A stretch of 64,000 bases of DNA from Paucibacter sp. PLA-PC-4. Its GTDB lineage: Bacteria; Pseudomonadota; Gammaproteobacteria; Burkholderiales; Burkholderiaceae_C. The stretch lies in contig NZ_JAPFGP010000002.1 of the NCBI RefSeq assembly GCF_026241155.1, positions 1-64,000 of the forward strand, given 5' to 3'. Under the pieces are notes generated by a model. The model searched no databases. It worked only from the letters and a program-made list of their open reading frames with translations, and was not told where the DNA came from. The position numbers and the translations under genes were made by a program. The first letter of the stretch is position 1. The number at the start of each line of letters is the position of its first letter. Below are positions 51,174 to 59,518 of this stretch, piece by piece.

Positions 51174-52471
51174 TGCGCCGCCTTCTATACGTCCTGGTGA
51201 GCCTGCTGGCGGTACTGGCCGGCCCGGCGAGATCGGCCGGCATGGAGCCCTGCAGCTATGCCTCGGTGTTCGAGGGCGCGGCGTTGAATGCCCTGGTCCT
51301 GCCCTATCAGGCCGAGACCCGCGACGGCCGGGCGCCACCGCCCGAGCTGCAGCTCGCCAGCCGCCAGATCGCCGCCCTGGTCCATCTGGAAGTGCTGATG
51401 GGGCTGCTGAAATACCCCTCGATCGGCGCCAAGCATCTATGGGCCGAACCCGGCGAGGTCTGCGATGTGGATGTGATCATCGGCCGTATCACCCGCGCCG
51501 GAGCCGCCGGAGCGCTGCGGCCGGGCCAGGGCGCGGTGCTGGTCTGGGGGCGCTTGTTCGAGCAGGCCGGCGAGTTCTATCTGCAGAGCTATCTGCGCTT
51601 TGTGCGCCAGGGTGGTGAGGGCAGCGGCGGGTCTGAACAGCTGTGGTTCAAAAACGGGCCGCTGCAGCTGCGCGGCAGCCTGCCGACCCAGGCCATCGCC
51701 TTTGCGCCGCGCCGCATCAGCCGCGCCGAGCTGGCCCAGGTGGACCGCGATTTCCGCCAGGCCATGGTCTTGCGGCCCCGACCCGAGCGCAGCGCTGCCG
51801 GCCGGGCCATCGAGTTCTCGCCTCACCAGGCGCTGGCTTTTTGGGTCAGTGAGGTGCGCGGTGAATGGTTGAAGCTGCAGTCGCAGCAGGGCGGCCCGGG
51901 CGGTTGGGTGCATGTGACCAGCCAGCCCCAGGCCGCCTGGTCGCTGCAGCGCTGGCTGCCCGAGCTGGCTTATGTGGATGCGGTCTCGGCCTTTGTGCGG
52001 CTGCGCGTCGACGGGCTGACGGCTGCGCAGCGCACCCGCACGGCCGCCCTGATGGAGCTGGGCCTGAGCCGCTACGAGCGCGCGGTGCCGGCCGATCTGG
52101 CGCCCGGCGCCTGGGGGCTGGCCAGCGCCTTGCGCGGCTGGCAGGCCTGGGAGCAGGGACGTTACGAAGCCGCGTTGGCCCTGTTCGAGCTGGCCCAGGC
52201 GCAGTTGCCGGCTTATGCCGGCGCGCGCCAGTTGGCGGCGCTGGCGCGGGTGGCGGTCAGCCCCGAGGCCTTGAATGCCGACAGCGCGGCGCGGCTGTCG
52301 CGCGAACTGATGGCCGCGCTGGCGCTGGCGCCGGACAACGGGCTGCTGCTGGGCAACCTTGAGCGGCTCTATGCCTTCTACGAGCAGCAGCGCCCCGACT
52401 GGAGTCCCTTCGAGCCCGAGGCACTGCGTGAGCGCCAGCTCATCGTGCGGGCGGCAGCGCGGCGCCCATGA
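51170..52471 (+). CDS. Unknown exported protein with SH3-like segment, third of operon
   Basis: This 433-aa protein starts with a signal peptide (LLYVLVSLLAVLAGPARSAG). The N-terminal half contains LQLASRQIAALVHLEVLMGL and DVIIGRITRAGA. The stretch WLKLQSQQGGPGGWVHVTSQ resembles a bacterial SH3 fold, and the C-terminal half is helical and TPR-like (LASALRGWQAWEQGRYEAAL, LLLGNLERLYAFYEQQ). No function can be given. It is coupled to the previous gene by ATGA. Its last 32 bases overlap the convergent glycosyltransferase gene. Confidence 0.7.
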   Translation: MMRRLLYVLVSLLAVLAGPARSAGMEPCSYASVFEGAALNALVLPYQAETRDGRAPPPELQLASRQIAALVHLEVLMGLLKYPSIGAKHLWAEPGEVCDVDVIIGRITRAGAAGALRPGQGAVLVWGRLFEQAGEFYLQSYLRFVRQGGEGSGGSEQLWFKNGPLQLRGSLPTQAIAFAPRRISRAELAQVDRDFRQAMVLRPRPERSAAGRAIEFSPHQALAFWVSEVRGEWLKLQSQQGGPGGWVHVTSQPQAAWSLQRWLPELAYVDAVSAFVRLRVDGLTAAQRTRTAALMELGLSRYERAVPADLAPGAWGLASALRGWQAWEQGRYEAALALFELAQAQLPAYAGARQLAALARVAVSPEALNADSAARLSRELMAALALAPDNGLLLGNLERLYAFYEQQRPDWSPFEPEALRERQLIVRAAARRP

Positions 52472-53492
52472 AATCCACCAGCTCGCGCACCACCGGCCCG
52501 GGCGCCGAGAACGAGCGCGCGCGCTGGTGTAGCCGGGCCAGGCCCGGGGTCTGCAGCGAGGCGATGGCGGTGGCCAGCGCGAGCGCGATGCTGTCGGCGT
52601 CGCCGGGATAGGCGCGCGGGCAGTGGTCGCCGAAGTTCAGCGCGTAGGCCACGTCCAGCGTCGGTTCGGTGATCGCGCCTATGCAGCCGCCAAAGCCAAG
52701 GCCCACCGCCGCGCAGCCGCGCATCAGGCCTTCCATCAGCGCATAGCCGGCACCGGTGATCACATCGATGCGCTCCAGCAGCGGCGCCGGGTCGGCCACC
52801 ATGCCGCTGAACTCGGCGTTCAGTCCCAGCGCGGCGGCCTTGGCCTGCAGGGCCTGCAGATGGCTGCCGCCGCCTATCACCAGCACGCGGTAGCGCTCGC
52901 GCCCAGGCAGCCTGGCGATGGCCTCCAGCCATGCCTCGCAACGCGGGCCCTTGTGGCCGCTCAGCCGCGAGCAGTAGCCCAAAGTGATCGGTCCATCCGC
53001 GCGGCGCTCGCGCAGCGCCGGCATGTCTATCGGCAGCCGACTGCCCAGCACCGGGGGCTGGTGGGCGCCGCCGCCGTCCGCGATCAGCTGGGCATAGGTA
53101 GCGCGCAGGGTCTCGCACATCGTCACCACGCCGTCGGCGTTGCCGAACAGCTGCAGCCACTGGGCCATGCGTTCGGGGCTGTGGCCGTTGTGCATACAGG
53201 CCAGCCAGGGGATGCCGGCCCTGGCCCTGAGTCGGTGGGCGAAGCGGGCCTGGGTGTAGCTGTTGACGAAGAGCAGGTCGGGTTTGAGCCGATGCCTGAG
53301 CCAGGGCCTGGCCAGCGGCTCCAGCAGCGGATGGGCCGGCGGCAGGCGCAGCGCCCGGCCGGCGCCGAAGTCGCTGCGGGCCGGCCAGACATGGACCTCA
53401 TGGCCCTGCGCCACCAGCTCCCGCGCCAGTATGCGGTTGTAGGTGGTGATGCCGTTGGGCGAGGTGTCGCGGAGCAGGAGTAGGAGGCGCAT
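52440..53492 (-). CDS. Glycosyltransferase, family 4-like
   Basis: This 350-aa protein has the GT-B design. The N-terminal half begins LLLLLRDTSPNGITTYNRIL, with an acceptor-side loop, and contains DLLFVNSYTQARFAHR and MHNGHSPERMAQWLQLFG. The C-terminal half has ITLGYCSRLSGHKGPRCEAW, YRVLVIGGGSHLQALQAKA and AEFSGMVADPAPLLERIDV, where the nucleotide sugar should bind. The usual E-x7-E motif is replaced by ALMEGLMRGCAAVGLGFGG. Acceptor and sugar are unknown. It has no sugar-pathway neighbours. Confidence 0.82.
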   Translation of the reverse strand: MRLLLLLRDTSPNGITTYNRILARELVAQGHEVHVWPARSDFGAGRALRLPPAHPLLEPLARPWLRHRLKPDLLFVNSYTQARFAHRLRARAGIPWLACMHNGHSPERMAQWLQLFGNADGVVTMCETLRATYAQLIADGGGAHQPPVLGSRLPIDMPALRERRADGPITLGYCSRLSGHKGPRCEAWLEAIARLPGRERYRVLVIGGGSHLQALQAKAAALGLNAEFSGMVADPAPLLERIDVITGAGYALMEGLMRGCAAVGLGFGGCIGAITEPTLDVAYALNFGDHCPRAYPGDADSIALALATAIASLQTPGLARLHQRARSFSAPGPVVRELVDFMGAALPPAR

Positions 53493-53608
53493 GGGGCACG
53501 GCGGGCGGGCAGGGCTGCACTGTAGCGCAGGGCTCGCGGCCCGGGCCCCGCAACGACGGCCTTGCGCGAGGCACTGCATCGGCTGGCGGCGGCGCCGCGA
53601 TTGATGGA

Positions 53609-53625
53609 TAACTACAGTGTAGTTA
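53609..53625. promoter_or_regulatory. Palindrome, probable BrnA operator
   Basis: TAACTACA-G-TGTAGTTA is a perfect 17-bp palindrome directly before the brnT remnant. BrnA antitoxins repress their own promoter through palindromes, so this is the likely operator. It also falls where the brnT start codon region would begin. Confidence 0.62.
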
Positions 53626-53626
53626 G

Positions 53627-53917
53627 ACTTGCCGCACGAGCGCGCTTCGCTTTGGATGGCATGAGAAGAAGGCAGCGGCGAAGGCCCAAAAGCATAGCTT
53701 CACTTTCGAGGAGGGCCGCTCTGTTTTCGTTGACGAGCGTGCCGAGTTGATCGATGGCCCGGATCACTCAGAGGACGAGGAGCGCTTTGGCCTTCTTGGC
53801 TTGAGCAGCGCCTTGCGCAGGCTGCTTGTCTGTCATTGCTGGCGCAGCGGTGGCAACGTCATTCGCTTGATCTCGGCGCGCAAGGCCACAGCCAGGGAGT
53901 CCCGGGCCTGTCCGTAG
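53627..53917 (+). pseudogene. brnT: Decayed BrnT toxin gene
   Basis: One frame encodes a nearly full BrnT: RFGWHEKKAAAKAQKHSFTF, then EEGRSVFVDERAELIDGPDH, ERFGLLGLSSALRRLLVCHC and VIRLISARKATARE. BrnT is a ribonuclease toxin of the RelE fold that needs BrnA. After the in-frame TAG at 53624 there is no ATG, GTG or TTG before the domain. The codon at the usual start position reads CTT, and the C-terminus is replaced by SRACP after ARE. The gene therefore seems unable to start translation, or has a damaged tail, and the toxin is probably inactive. It was reconstructed by hand translation. Confidence 0.72.
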
Positions 53918-53929
53918 AGGGTTTTGTTT

Positions 53930-54139
53930 ATGCGCAAGGAATACGACTTCAGCACTGCAAGGAACAATCCCTATGCAGCGCAACGCAAGAAGCAGATCAC
54001 GATCAGGCTCGACGAAGAGTTGATCGCCTACTTCAAGGCGATCTCGGAAGATGTTGGCATTGCGTATCAGAGCCTGATCAATTTGTACCTGCGTGACTGC
54101 GCGGCCAAGCACCGCAAGCTGGATCTGAGCTGGAAGTAG
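53930..54139 (+). CDS. brnA: BrnA antitoxin, CopG-like
   Basis: This 69-aa antitoxin starts MRKEYDFSTARNNPYAAQRK, the BrnA N-terminus, followed by a ribbon-helix-helix DNA-binding part KKQITIRLDEELIAYFKAIS and VGIAYQSLINLYLRDCAAK. BrnA neutralises BrnT and represses the pair's promoter. It starts 12 nt after the brnT remnant and looks intact, so it may survive as a lone regulator or as protection against related toxins. Confidence 0.88.
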   Translation: MRKEYDFSTARNNPYAAQRKKQITIRLDEELIAYFKAISEDVGIAYQSLINLYLRDCAAKHRKLDLSWK

Positions 54140-54251
54140 CCACCTGCTGTTCAGCTCCCCAACCTAGCAGTGCCTTGAGACACAGAATTTGTTCTGTTGA
54201 TTGCAAGCCGGGAGGCGCGCAAGAAAGCCGAATTTTCATGGAAGTCGCCCG

Positions 54252-54635
54252 ATGAACACCACCCCCGAAGCCCTTGTCCGCGAGTTTTGGCGCCTGATGG
54301 CCTCCAACGATTTCGACTCGGTCAGGCAGGTCCTGTCCCCAGACTTTGTGATGGAGTGGCCGCAATCGCGCGAGCGCATCCGGGGTGCCGATAACTTCGC
54401 GCGAATGAACAGCGAGTACCCGAGCACCGGCCGCTGGCAGTTCCAGATCAACCGCTTGCTGAGCCAGGGCGAGGCCGTCGTGACCCAGGTCAGCCTCACG
54501 GACGGCACGCAGTCCGCCGAGCCGATCTCCTTCTTCACCGTCGAGCAAGGCCGTATCACCCGGCTGGTCGAGTACTGGCCCGATCCCTTCGAGCCCCAGG
54601 CCAATCGCAGCCACCTGGTGGAGCGCATGGACTGA
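54252..54635 (+). CDS. NTF2/SnoaL-like protein
   Basis: This 127-aa protein has the small cone-shaped NTF2 fold pattern: EALVREFWRLMASNDFDSVR, QVLSPDFVMEWPQSRERIRG, then strands ending ISFFTVEQGRITRLVEYWPD. Members are polyketide cyclases, dehydratases or isomerases, or bind ligands without catalysis. EYWPDPFEP near the end is common to a large uncharacterised SnoaL-like group. It is convergent with the glutathione transferase gene. Confidence 0.85.
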   Translation: MNTTPEALVREFWRLMASNDFDSVRQVLSPDFVMEWPQSRERIRGADNFARMNSEYPSTGRWQFQINRLLSQGEAVVTQVSLTDGTQSAEPISFFTVEQGRITRLVEYWPDPFEPQANRSHLVERMD

Positions 54636-54696
54636 GTGCAGCAGCGCGTTCCGCTGCGCGGCATTGACAGGGCTCTCGATCCGATGCAGTTCGATC

Positions 54697-55428
54697 TCAA
54701 GCAGCGCTCGCAGCGCTTGGCCCAGCGGCTCGGTCCCGGTCATTGCTGTGACCGCTGGGGTGGGGCTGCGGCGGCCCGGCCGGCGCTGGAAACTCCACCG
54801 CCTGCCCGACCGGCAGCTTGACCATGCAGGCGGCGAACAGCGCGCTGTCCAGCCACTGCGCCAGCCAGCGCTGCAGAGCCGGCCACCGCGCGCGCTGTGC
54901 TGCATCCCCAAACCAGTCGGGCTGCACCGCCGCGAACTGGCGAACGAAGGGAAAGAGTGCCAGATCGCTGGCGCAGGGCGAGTCGCCGCCCAGATAGGCA
55001 TGACCCTGCAGGCGCTGCTGCAGCGGTGTCAGCAGCGCGGCCACGGCCCGCTCGCGATGTCGGTCGCGGTCGGCCGCCTCGTCGGGATAGCGCTCAGGGT
55101 ATTTGTAGCGGTCGAGATGGTGCTTGAACTCGCCGTCGTTGATGCCTAGCAGCGCCAGGTTGTCGGCCGTCTGGGCGCGCTGCCAGTAGCCGTCGGGATC
55201 GGCCGGCGCCAGCGCCCAGCGCATGATGTCCCAGCTCTGCTCCAGCACGGTGCCGTCGCTCAGCCGCAGCACCGGCACCGTGCCTTTGGGTGATAGGGCC
55301 AGCAGCTCGGCAGGCTTGTCGCGCAGCACGATCTCGTGGACGCGAAAGCGCAGCCCCGCCTGCAGCAAGGCCATGCGGGCCCGCATCGCATAGGGGCAGC
55401 GACGGTAGCTGTAGAGCAGCGGCAACAC
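54697..55428 (-). CDS. Glutathione S-transferase family protein
   Basis: This 243-aa protein has a thioredoxin-fold N-terminal domain (LPLLYSYRRCPYAMRARMAL, with CPYA as active-site motif; LALSPKGTVPVLRLSDGTVL for glutathione binding). A helical C-terminal domain follows (SPCASDLALFPFVRQFAAVQ) with a long Pro-rich tail. The start is not an ATG: GTG at 55428 or 55431 gives the natural N-terminus. It lies 28 nt after the M20 gene on the same strand and may be last in the purine operon; its role there is unknown. Confidence 0.82.
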   Translation of the reverse strand: MLPLLYSYRRCPYAMRARMALLQAGLRFRVHEIVLRDKPAELLALSPKGTVPVLRLSDGTVLEQSWDIMRWALAPADPDGYWQRAQTADNLALLGINDGEFKHHLDRYKYPERYPDEAADRDRHRERAVAALLTPLQQRLQGHAYLGGDSPCASDLALFPFVRQFAAVQPDWFGDAAQRARWPALQRWLAQWLDSALFAACMVKLPVGQAVEFPAPAGPPQPHPSGHSNDRDRAAGPSAASAA

Positions 55429-55456
55429 CACGAATCGGCTGGCCTTTCTCTGTACC

Positions 55457-56689
55457 TCAGGCCTGCAGCAAATCGTACAAGCTTCGCGCGACGACCTTGG
55501 TCGCGCGCCGCAGATCATCCAACACCAGATGTTCGTCGGCCCGCTTGGCATTACTTTGCAGCACGGTGCGCGGGCCGGCGCCATAGATCGCGGCCGGGAT
55601 GCCCTGTTCGCCATAGAGGCGCACATCGGTGTAGAGCGGCGTTCCCGAGGTCGGAATCGCCTCGCCGAACACAGCCGAGCCGTGCCTTTGCAAGGCATCA
55701 ACCAAGGGCTTGTTGCCGGGCAGCGGGTTGAGCGCGCGGGCCAGCAGCAGACGTTTGATCTCGACCGTAATGCCGGGATACGTGGCGGCCGCCTGGGCAA
55801 TCAGCTCGCGGATGCTGGCCTCGACCGCGACCGGGTCCTCCTCGGGAATCATGCGGCGGTCCAGCTTCAGCGCGACCTTGCCGGGCACGACATTGGTATT
55901 GGTGCCGCCTTCAATGCGGCCGACATTCAGATAGGGGTGCGTGATGCCCTCGACCCGGCTCGTGATCTTTTTGTACTCAGTATTCTGCGCATAAAGCGCG
56001 TTCAGGATGGCGACCGCGCCCTGCAGCGCGTCGACGCCGGTGTCGGGGATGGCGGCGTGCGCCATCTTTCCGTGCACTGTGACTTCCATTTGCAGGCAAC
56101 CATTGTGCGCGGTGACGACCTGGTAGCTGAAGCCGGCGGCCAAGAGCAGATCGGGCTTGGTGAGGCCCTGCTTCAAGAGCCAGCCTGGGCCCAGCTCGCC
56201 GCCGAATTCTTCGTCGTAGGTGAAGTGCAGTTCGACGCCGCCTCTCAAAGGCGCGTTCAGCGACTCCAGCGCGCGCAGCGCAAAGGTGTAGCTCGCAAAG
56301 TCGCTCTTGCTGACGGCGGCGGCGCGGCCGTAGAGCTTGCCGTCCACGACCTCACCGCTGTAGGGACCGTGCGTCCAGCCCTCTCCGGGCGGCACCACGT
56401 CGCCATGGGCGTTCAGCGCGATCACCGGGCCGCCGGGGACGAAGGAGCGGCGCACGATCAGATTGGTGATCGACTGCAGACCGTAGGCCTTGACCTCGGC
56501 ATCGGGCACCGCATGCTTCTCGGCCGTGTAGCCCATCGTCGCCAGCAGCTCGGCGGTGCGTTCGGCGTGGGGCGCGTTATTGCCGGGCGGGGTGTCGGTG
56601 GGTACCTGGACCAGGGCTTGCAGAAAGCGCACTTGCTCGTCGAAATGCGCGTCTATCCACTGATCGAGTTGTTCGTAGCGAGCGTTCAT
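55457..56689 (-). CDS. M20 family metallohydrolase (ArgE/DapE-like)
   Basis: This 410-aa protein has the M20 design: the first metal site in ALNAHGDVVPPG, the base pair Glu-Glu in YDEEFGGELG, a dimerisation domain (EVTVHGKMAHAAIPDTGVDA) and a late catalytic half. The second metal region reads GRAAAVSKSD rather than the common GRGxxDxKG. The usual late His before xxDE appears as Lys in NAKRADEH, so metal binding may be unusual. Its ATG overlaps the stop of uraD-allC (ATGA). The position suggests a hydrolysis step after allantoate, such as on ureidoglycolate or a carbamoyl compound, but this is inference. Confidence 0.85.
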   Translation of the reverse strand: MNARYEQLDQWIDAHFDEQVRFLQALVQVPTDTPPGNNAPHAERTAELLATMGYTAEKHAVPDAEVKAYGLQSITNLIVRRSFVPGGPVIALNAHGDVVPPGEGWTHGPYSGEVVDGKLYGRAAAVSKSDFASYTFALRALESLNAPLRGGVELHFTYDEEFGGELGPGWLLKQGLTKPDLLLAAGFSYQVVTAHNGCLQMEVTVHGKMAHAAIPDTGVDALQGAVAILNALYAQNTEYKKITSRVEGITHPYLNVGRIEGGTNTNVVPGKVALKLDRRMIPEEDPVAVEASIRELIAQAAATYPGITVEIKRLLLARALNPLPGNKPLVDALQRHGSAVFGEAIPTSGTPLYTDVRLYGEQGIPAAIYGAGPRTVLQSNAKRADEHLVLDDLRRATKVVARSLYDLLQA

Positions 56690-58470
56690 GGGCGGCATTC
56701 TTCGGCGAGGTTGTGCAAAAGGCTTTGGAAGGCCTGGACGCAGAGCTGGGCGTCGTCGGCGGTGATGGACTCCAGCGGGTTGTGGCTGATACCCGCGTTG
56801 GCGCCGCGCAGAAAGAGCATGGCCTGTGGCATGGCCTCGTGCAGCTTCATCGCGTCGTGTCCCGCCCCCGAGGGCATGCGGTAGACCGGCAAGCCCTGGG
56901 CGCGCACCGCCGCTTCCCAGCGAGCCTGCCAGGCCGGGTCACTGGGGGCGGCATCGGCCGCCATGGTCTGCTCCAGCGTGAAGCTCAGTCCGCGGCGCTC
57001 GCAGAGGGCGGCCAGCTCGGCGCGTACATCGGCGTCCAGCGCGTCGCGCGCCGCATTGGTGGTCGCGCGCAGGTCCAGGCTGAACAGGCAGCGGCCCGGC
57101 ACCACGTTGATCGAGCCTGCCGGCACCTGCAGCATGCCGACGGTGCCGACCACATCGGGCACCGAAGCGGCGCGCTTCTCGACAAACAGGATCAGCTCGG
57201 CCGCTGCGGCCGCCGCGTCGCGACGCCGGTCCATCGGCGTGGTGCCGGCATGCGAGGCCATGCCAGAGATCTCGCACTGGTAGCGCATGCTGCCGTTGAT
57301 CGAGCTGACGACGCCCAGCGGCAGGTCGATTTCGTTGAGAACCGGCCCTTGCTCGATATGCACTTCGACAAAGCCCAGGTACTGCGCGGCATCGCGCTGC
57401 AGCGAAGCAATGGATCGCAAGGTCGCCGGCAGGCCGGCCGCGCGCATCGCGTCGGCCATGGAGATGCCGTCGGCATCGAGCTGGTCCAGCCAGCGCGGGT
57501 CGAACTGCTTGATCAGAGCGCCCGAGCCGAGGAAGGTGGCCTTGTAGCGCTGGCCTTCCTCCTCGGCAAAGCCGACCACCTCGATGCCGAAGGGCAGGCG
57601 CCGTCGCTGCGCGCGCAGCTCTCGCACGCAGGCCATGGGCACGAAGATGCCCAGCCGGCCGTCGTACTTGCCGCCATTACGCACCGTGTCGTAGTGGCTG
57701 CCGGTCAGCAGGCGCTTCGCATTCGGTTCGGCGCCGTGATAGACGCCAACGACATTGCCCACAGCGTCGAGGCTGACCTCGTCGAAGCCGCAGTCGTCCA
57801 ACATCCACTGCTGCAGCTGCGCCGCGCAGGCGCGGTGCGCCTCGGTCAGATAGGTAACGGTGAGTTCGCCGCGCTCCTTGAAGCCGGGGTCGGAATGCAC
57901 GGCCAGGGCCTCGGCCCAGTCCCAGACCTGCTCGCCGAGCGCGGGGCTGGCGCCGAACTTGTCGTTCAGGCGGATCTCGGCGATGCGGTGGATATTGCGC
58001 AGGCATTCGGCCCGCTCGAAGTCCGGATGGCCGGCGAGCCGGCGCGCCAAGGTCGCGATGATCTCGCTGCGGGGCAAGCCCTGACCCCGGGGGCCGCGCA
58101 CCGCGAGGATGAAGGGCCAACCGAACTTGGCGCTGTAGTCGGCGTTGAGCTGTTGGATGCGGGCGAACTCTTCGGGCGTGCAGGCCGTCAGCCCGGCCTG
58201 GTTCTGCTCGTTGGTGGATTCGGCCGTCAGCGACTTCGCCACCATGGCCTTACCGGCCAGCTCGGGGTGGGCACGTATCAGGGCCAGCTGCTCCTCACGG
58301 CTGGCCTCGCGCACCGACCGGGCCAGAGCCAGCTTCAGCTGTGCCAGGGTCGCGAACGGGCGGGCGGCGGCGGCCCGCTCTGCCACCCAGGGCGAGTGCT
58401 CATAAGTGCCGTCCAGCAGCGCGACGAAGTCGGCATCGCTGGCGGCGTTCAATCGGGTCAGGGTCAGCAT
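56686..58470 (-). CDS. OHCU decarboxylase fused to allantoate amidohydrolase
   Basis: This 594-aa protein joins two purine enzymes. Residues 1 to about 165 are UraD, which turns 5-hydroxyisourate hydrolysis product OHCU into S-allantoin: ALIRAHPELAGK holds the catalytic His, with LTAESTNEQNQAGL and LRNIHRIAEIRLNDKFG. From about 185 on it is AllC, an M20 hydrolase of allantoate: LLTGSHYDTVRNGGKYDGRL (metal ligands), VVGFAEEEGQRY, FVEVHIEQGPVLNEI and RMPSGAGHDAMKL. The linker is short. The start at MLTLTRLNAAS lies 10 nt after puuE; an earlier ATG overlaps puuE and was not used. Confidence 0.95.
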   Translation of the reverse strand: MLTLTRLNAASDADFVALLDGTYEHSPWVAERAAAARPFATLAQLKLALARSVREASREEQLALIRAHPELAGKAMVAKSLTAESTNEQNQAGLTACTPEEFARIQQLNADYSAKFGWPFILAVRGPRGQGLPRSEIIATLARRLAGHPDFERAECLRNIHRIAEIRLNDKFGASPALGEQVWDWAEALAVHSDPGFKERGELTVTYLTEAHRACAAQLQQWMLDDCGFDEVSLDAVGNVVGVYHGAEPNAKRLLTGSHYDTVRNGGKYDGRLGIFVPMACVRELRAQRRRLPFGIEVVGFAEEEGQRYKATFLGSGALIKQFDPRWLDQLDADGISMADAMRAAGLPATLRSIASLQRDAAQYLGFVEVHIEQGPVLNEIDLPLGVVSSINGSMRYQCEISGMASHAGTTPMDRRRDAAAAAAELILFVEKRAASVPDVVGTVGMLQVPAGSINVVPGRCLFSLDLRATTNAARDALDADVRAELAALCERRGLSFTLEQTMAADAAPSDPAWQARWEAAVRAQGLPVYRMPSGAGHDAMKLHEAMPQAMLFLRGANAGISHNPLESITADDAQLCVQAFQSLLHNLAEECRP

Positions 58471-58480
58471 GATGGCGGCC

Positions 58481-59416
58481 TCACTCCCAGACAAAAGCGG
58501 TGTTGACATCGAAGGGATGGGTGGCGCGCCAGTGCCGCGCGATGTCGACGCGGCGGCAGACCCAGACGCGGTCGTGCTTCTCGATATGGTCCAGGAAGCG
58601 CTGCAGCGCCCGCAGGCGGCCGGGCTTGCCCAGCAGCCGGCAGTGCATGCCGATGCTCATCATCTTCGGCGTTTCGTCGCCCTCGGCATAGAGCACATCG
58701 AAGCTGTCGCGCAGATACTCGAAGAATTCGTCGCCATGGCTGAAACCCTGGGGCAGAGCGAAGCGCATATCGTTGCAGTCCAGCGTGTAGGGCACGACCA
58801 GATGCGGGGCCAGTTGGCCGTCGCTCTTGCGAACCTGCAGCCAGAAGGGCAGGTCATCGCCGTAGTAGTCGCTGTCGTACTCAAAGCCGCCGTAATCGGC
58901 CACCAGGCGGCGGGTGTTGGGGCTGTCGCGGCCGGTGTACCAACCCGAGGCCCGTTCGCCGGTCAGGCGCTGCAGCAGCTCCATGCCGATCTCCATATGC
59001 TGGCGCTCGGTGGCCTCGTCCATGCCCTGGTAGTGGATCCAGCGCCAGCCGTGGCAGGCAATCTCGTGGTTCAGCTCGACCAGGGCTTTCGTCAGCTCCG
59101 GGTGGCGATCCAGCGCCATCGAGACGCCAAACACCGTCAGCGGCAGCGCGCGCTTCTCGAACTCGCGCAGCAATCGCCAGACCCCCACCCGCGAGCCGTA
59201 CTCGTAAATGCCTTCCATACTCAGATGGCGCGCCGGGAAGGCCGGCGGATTGAACATCTCGGAGAGAAACTGCTCGCTGCCGGCGTCGCCATGCAGCACC
59301 GAGTTCTCTCCGCCTTCCTCGTAGTTCAGGACGAACTGCACCGCGATGCGGGCCTGGCCCGGCCACTGCGCATGCGGTGGCTTCTCGCCGTAACCGATCA
59401 AATCTCTGGGGTACAT
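58481..59416 (-). CDS. puuE: Allantoinase PuuE
   Basis: PuuE (311 aa) opens the allantoin ring to allantoate. It is the metal-free polysaccharide-deacetylase-like allantoinase, not the DAL1/AllB type. Family marks are YPRDLIGYGEKPPHAQWPGQ, ENSVLHGDAGSEQFLSE, EIACHGWRWIHYQGMDEATE and FALPQGFSHGDEFFEYLRDS. It begins at ATG and is followed closely by uraD-allC. The GntR gene upstream on the same strand (102 nt gap) is likely cotranscribed or shares regulation. Confidence 0.96.
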   Translation of the reverse strand: MYPRDLIGYGEKPPHAQWPGQARIAVQFVLNYEEGGENSVLHGDAGSEQFLSEMFNPPAFPARHLSMEGIYEYGSRVGVWRLLREFEKRALPLTVFGVSMALDRHPELTKALVELNHEIACHGWRWIHYQGMDEATERQHMEIGMELLQRLTGERASGWYTGRDSPNTRRLVADYGGFEYDSDYYGDDLPFWLQVRKSDGQLAPHLVVPYTLDCNDMRFALPQGFSHGDEFFEYLRDSFDVLYAEGDETPKMMSIGMHCRLLGKPGRLRALQRFLDHIEKHDRVWVCRRVDIARHWRATHPFDVNTAFVWE

Positions 59417-59518
59417 GTCAGCCCCGCGTTCGATGAGTACATCGCCCGATGCCCCGAAGGGATGGAGCCCGCTTGGAGCGGCCCGGCGCTGGGCCCCAGC
59501 CGGTTTGCATTATTGTTT

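Noticed and set aside
53562-53750. Short frame of 62 codons over the brnT remnant
   Set aside because: It is in a different frame from the BrnT-like sequence and has no likeness to any family.
56713-58506. Plus-strand open frame of 597 codons across uraD-allC
   Set aside because: Antisense shadow of a confirmed fusion enzyme.
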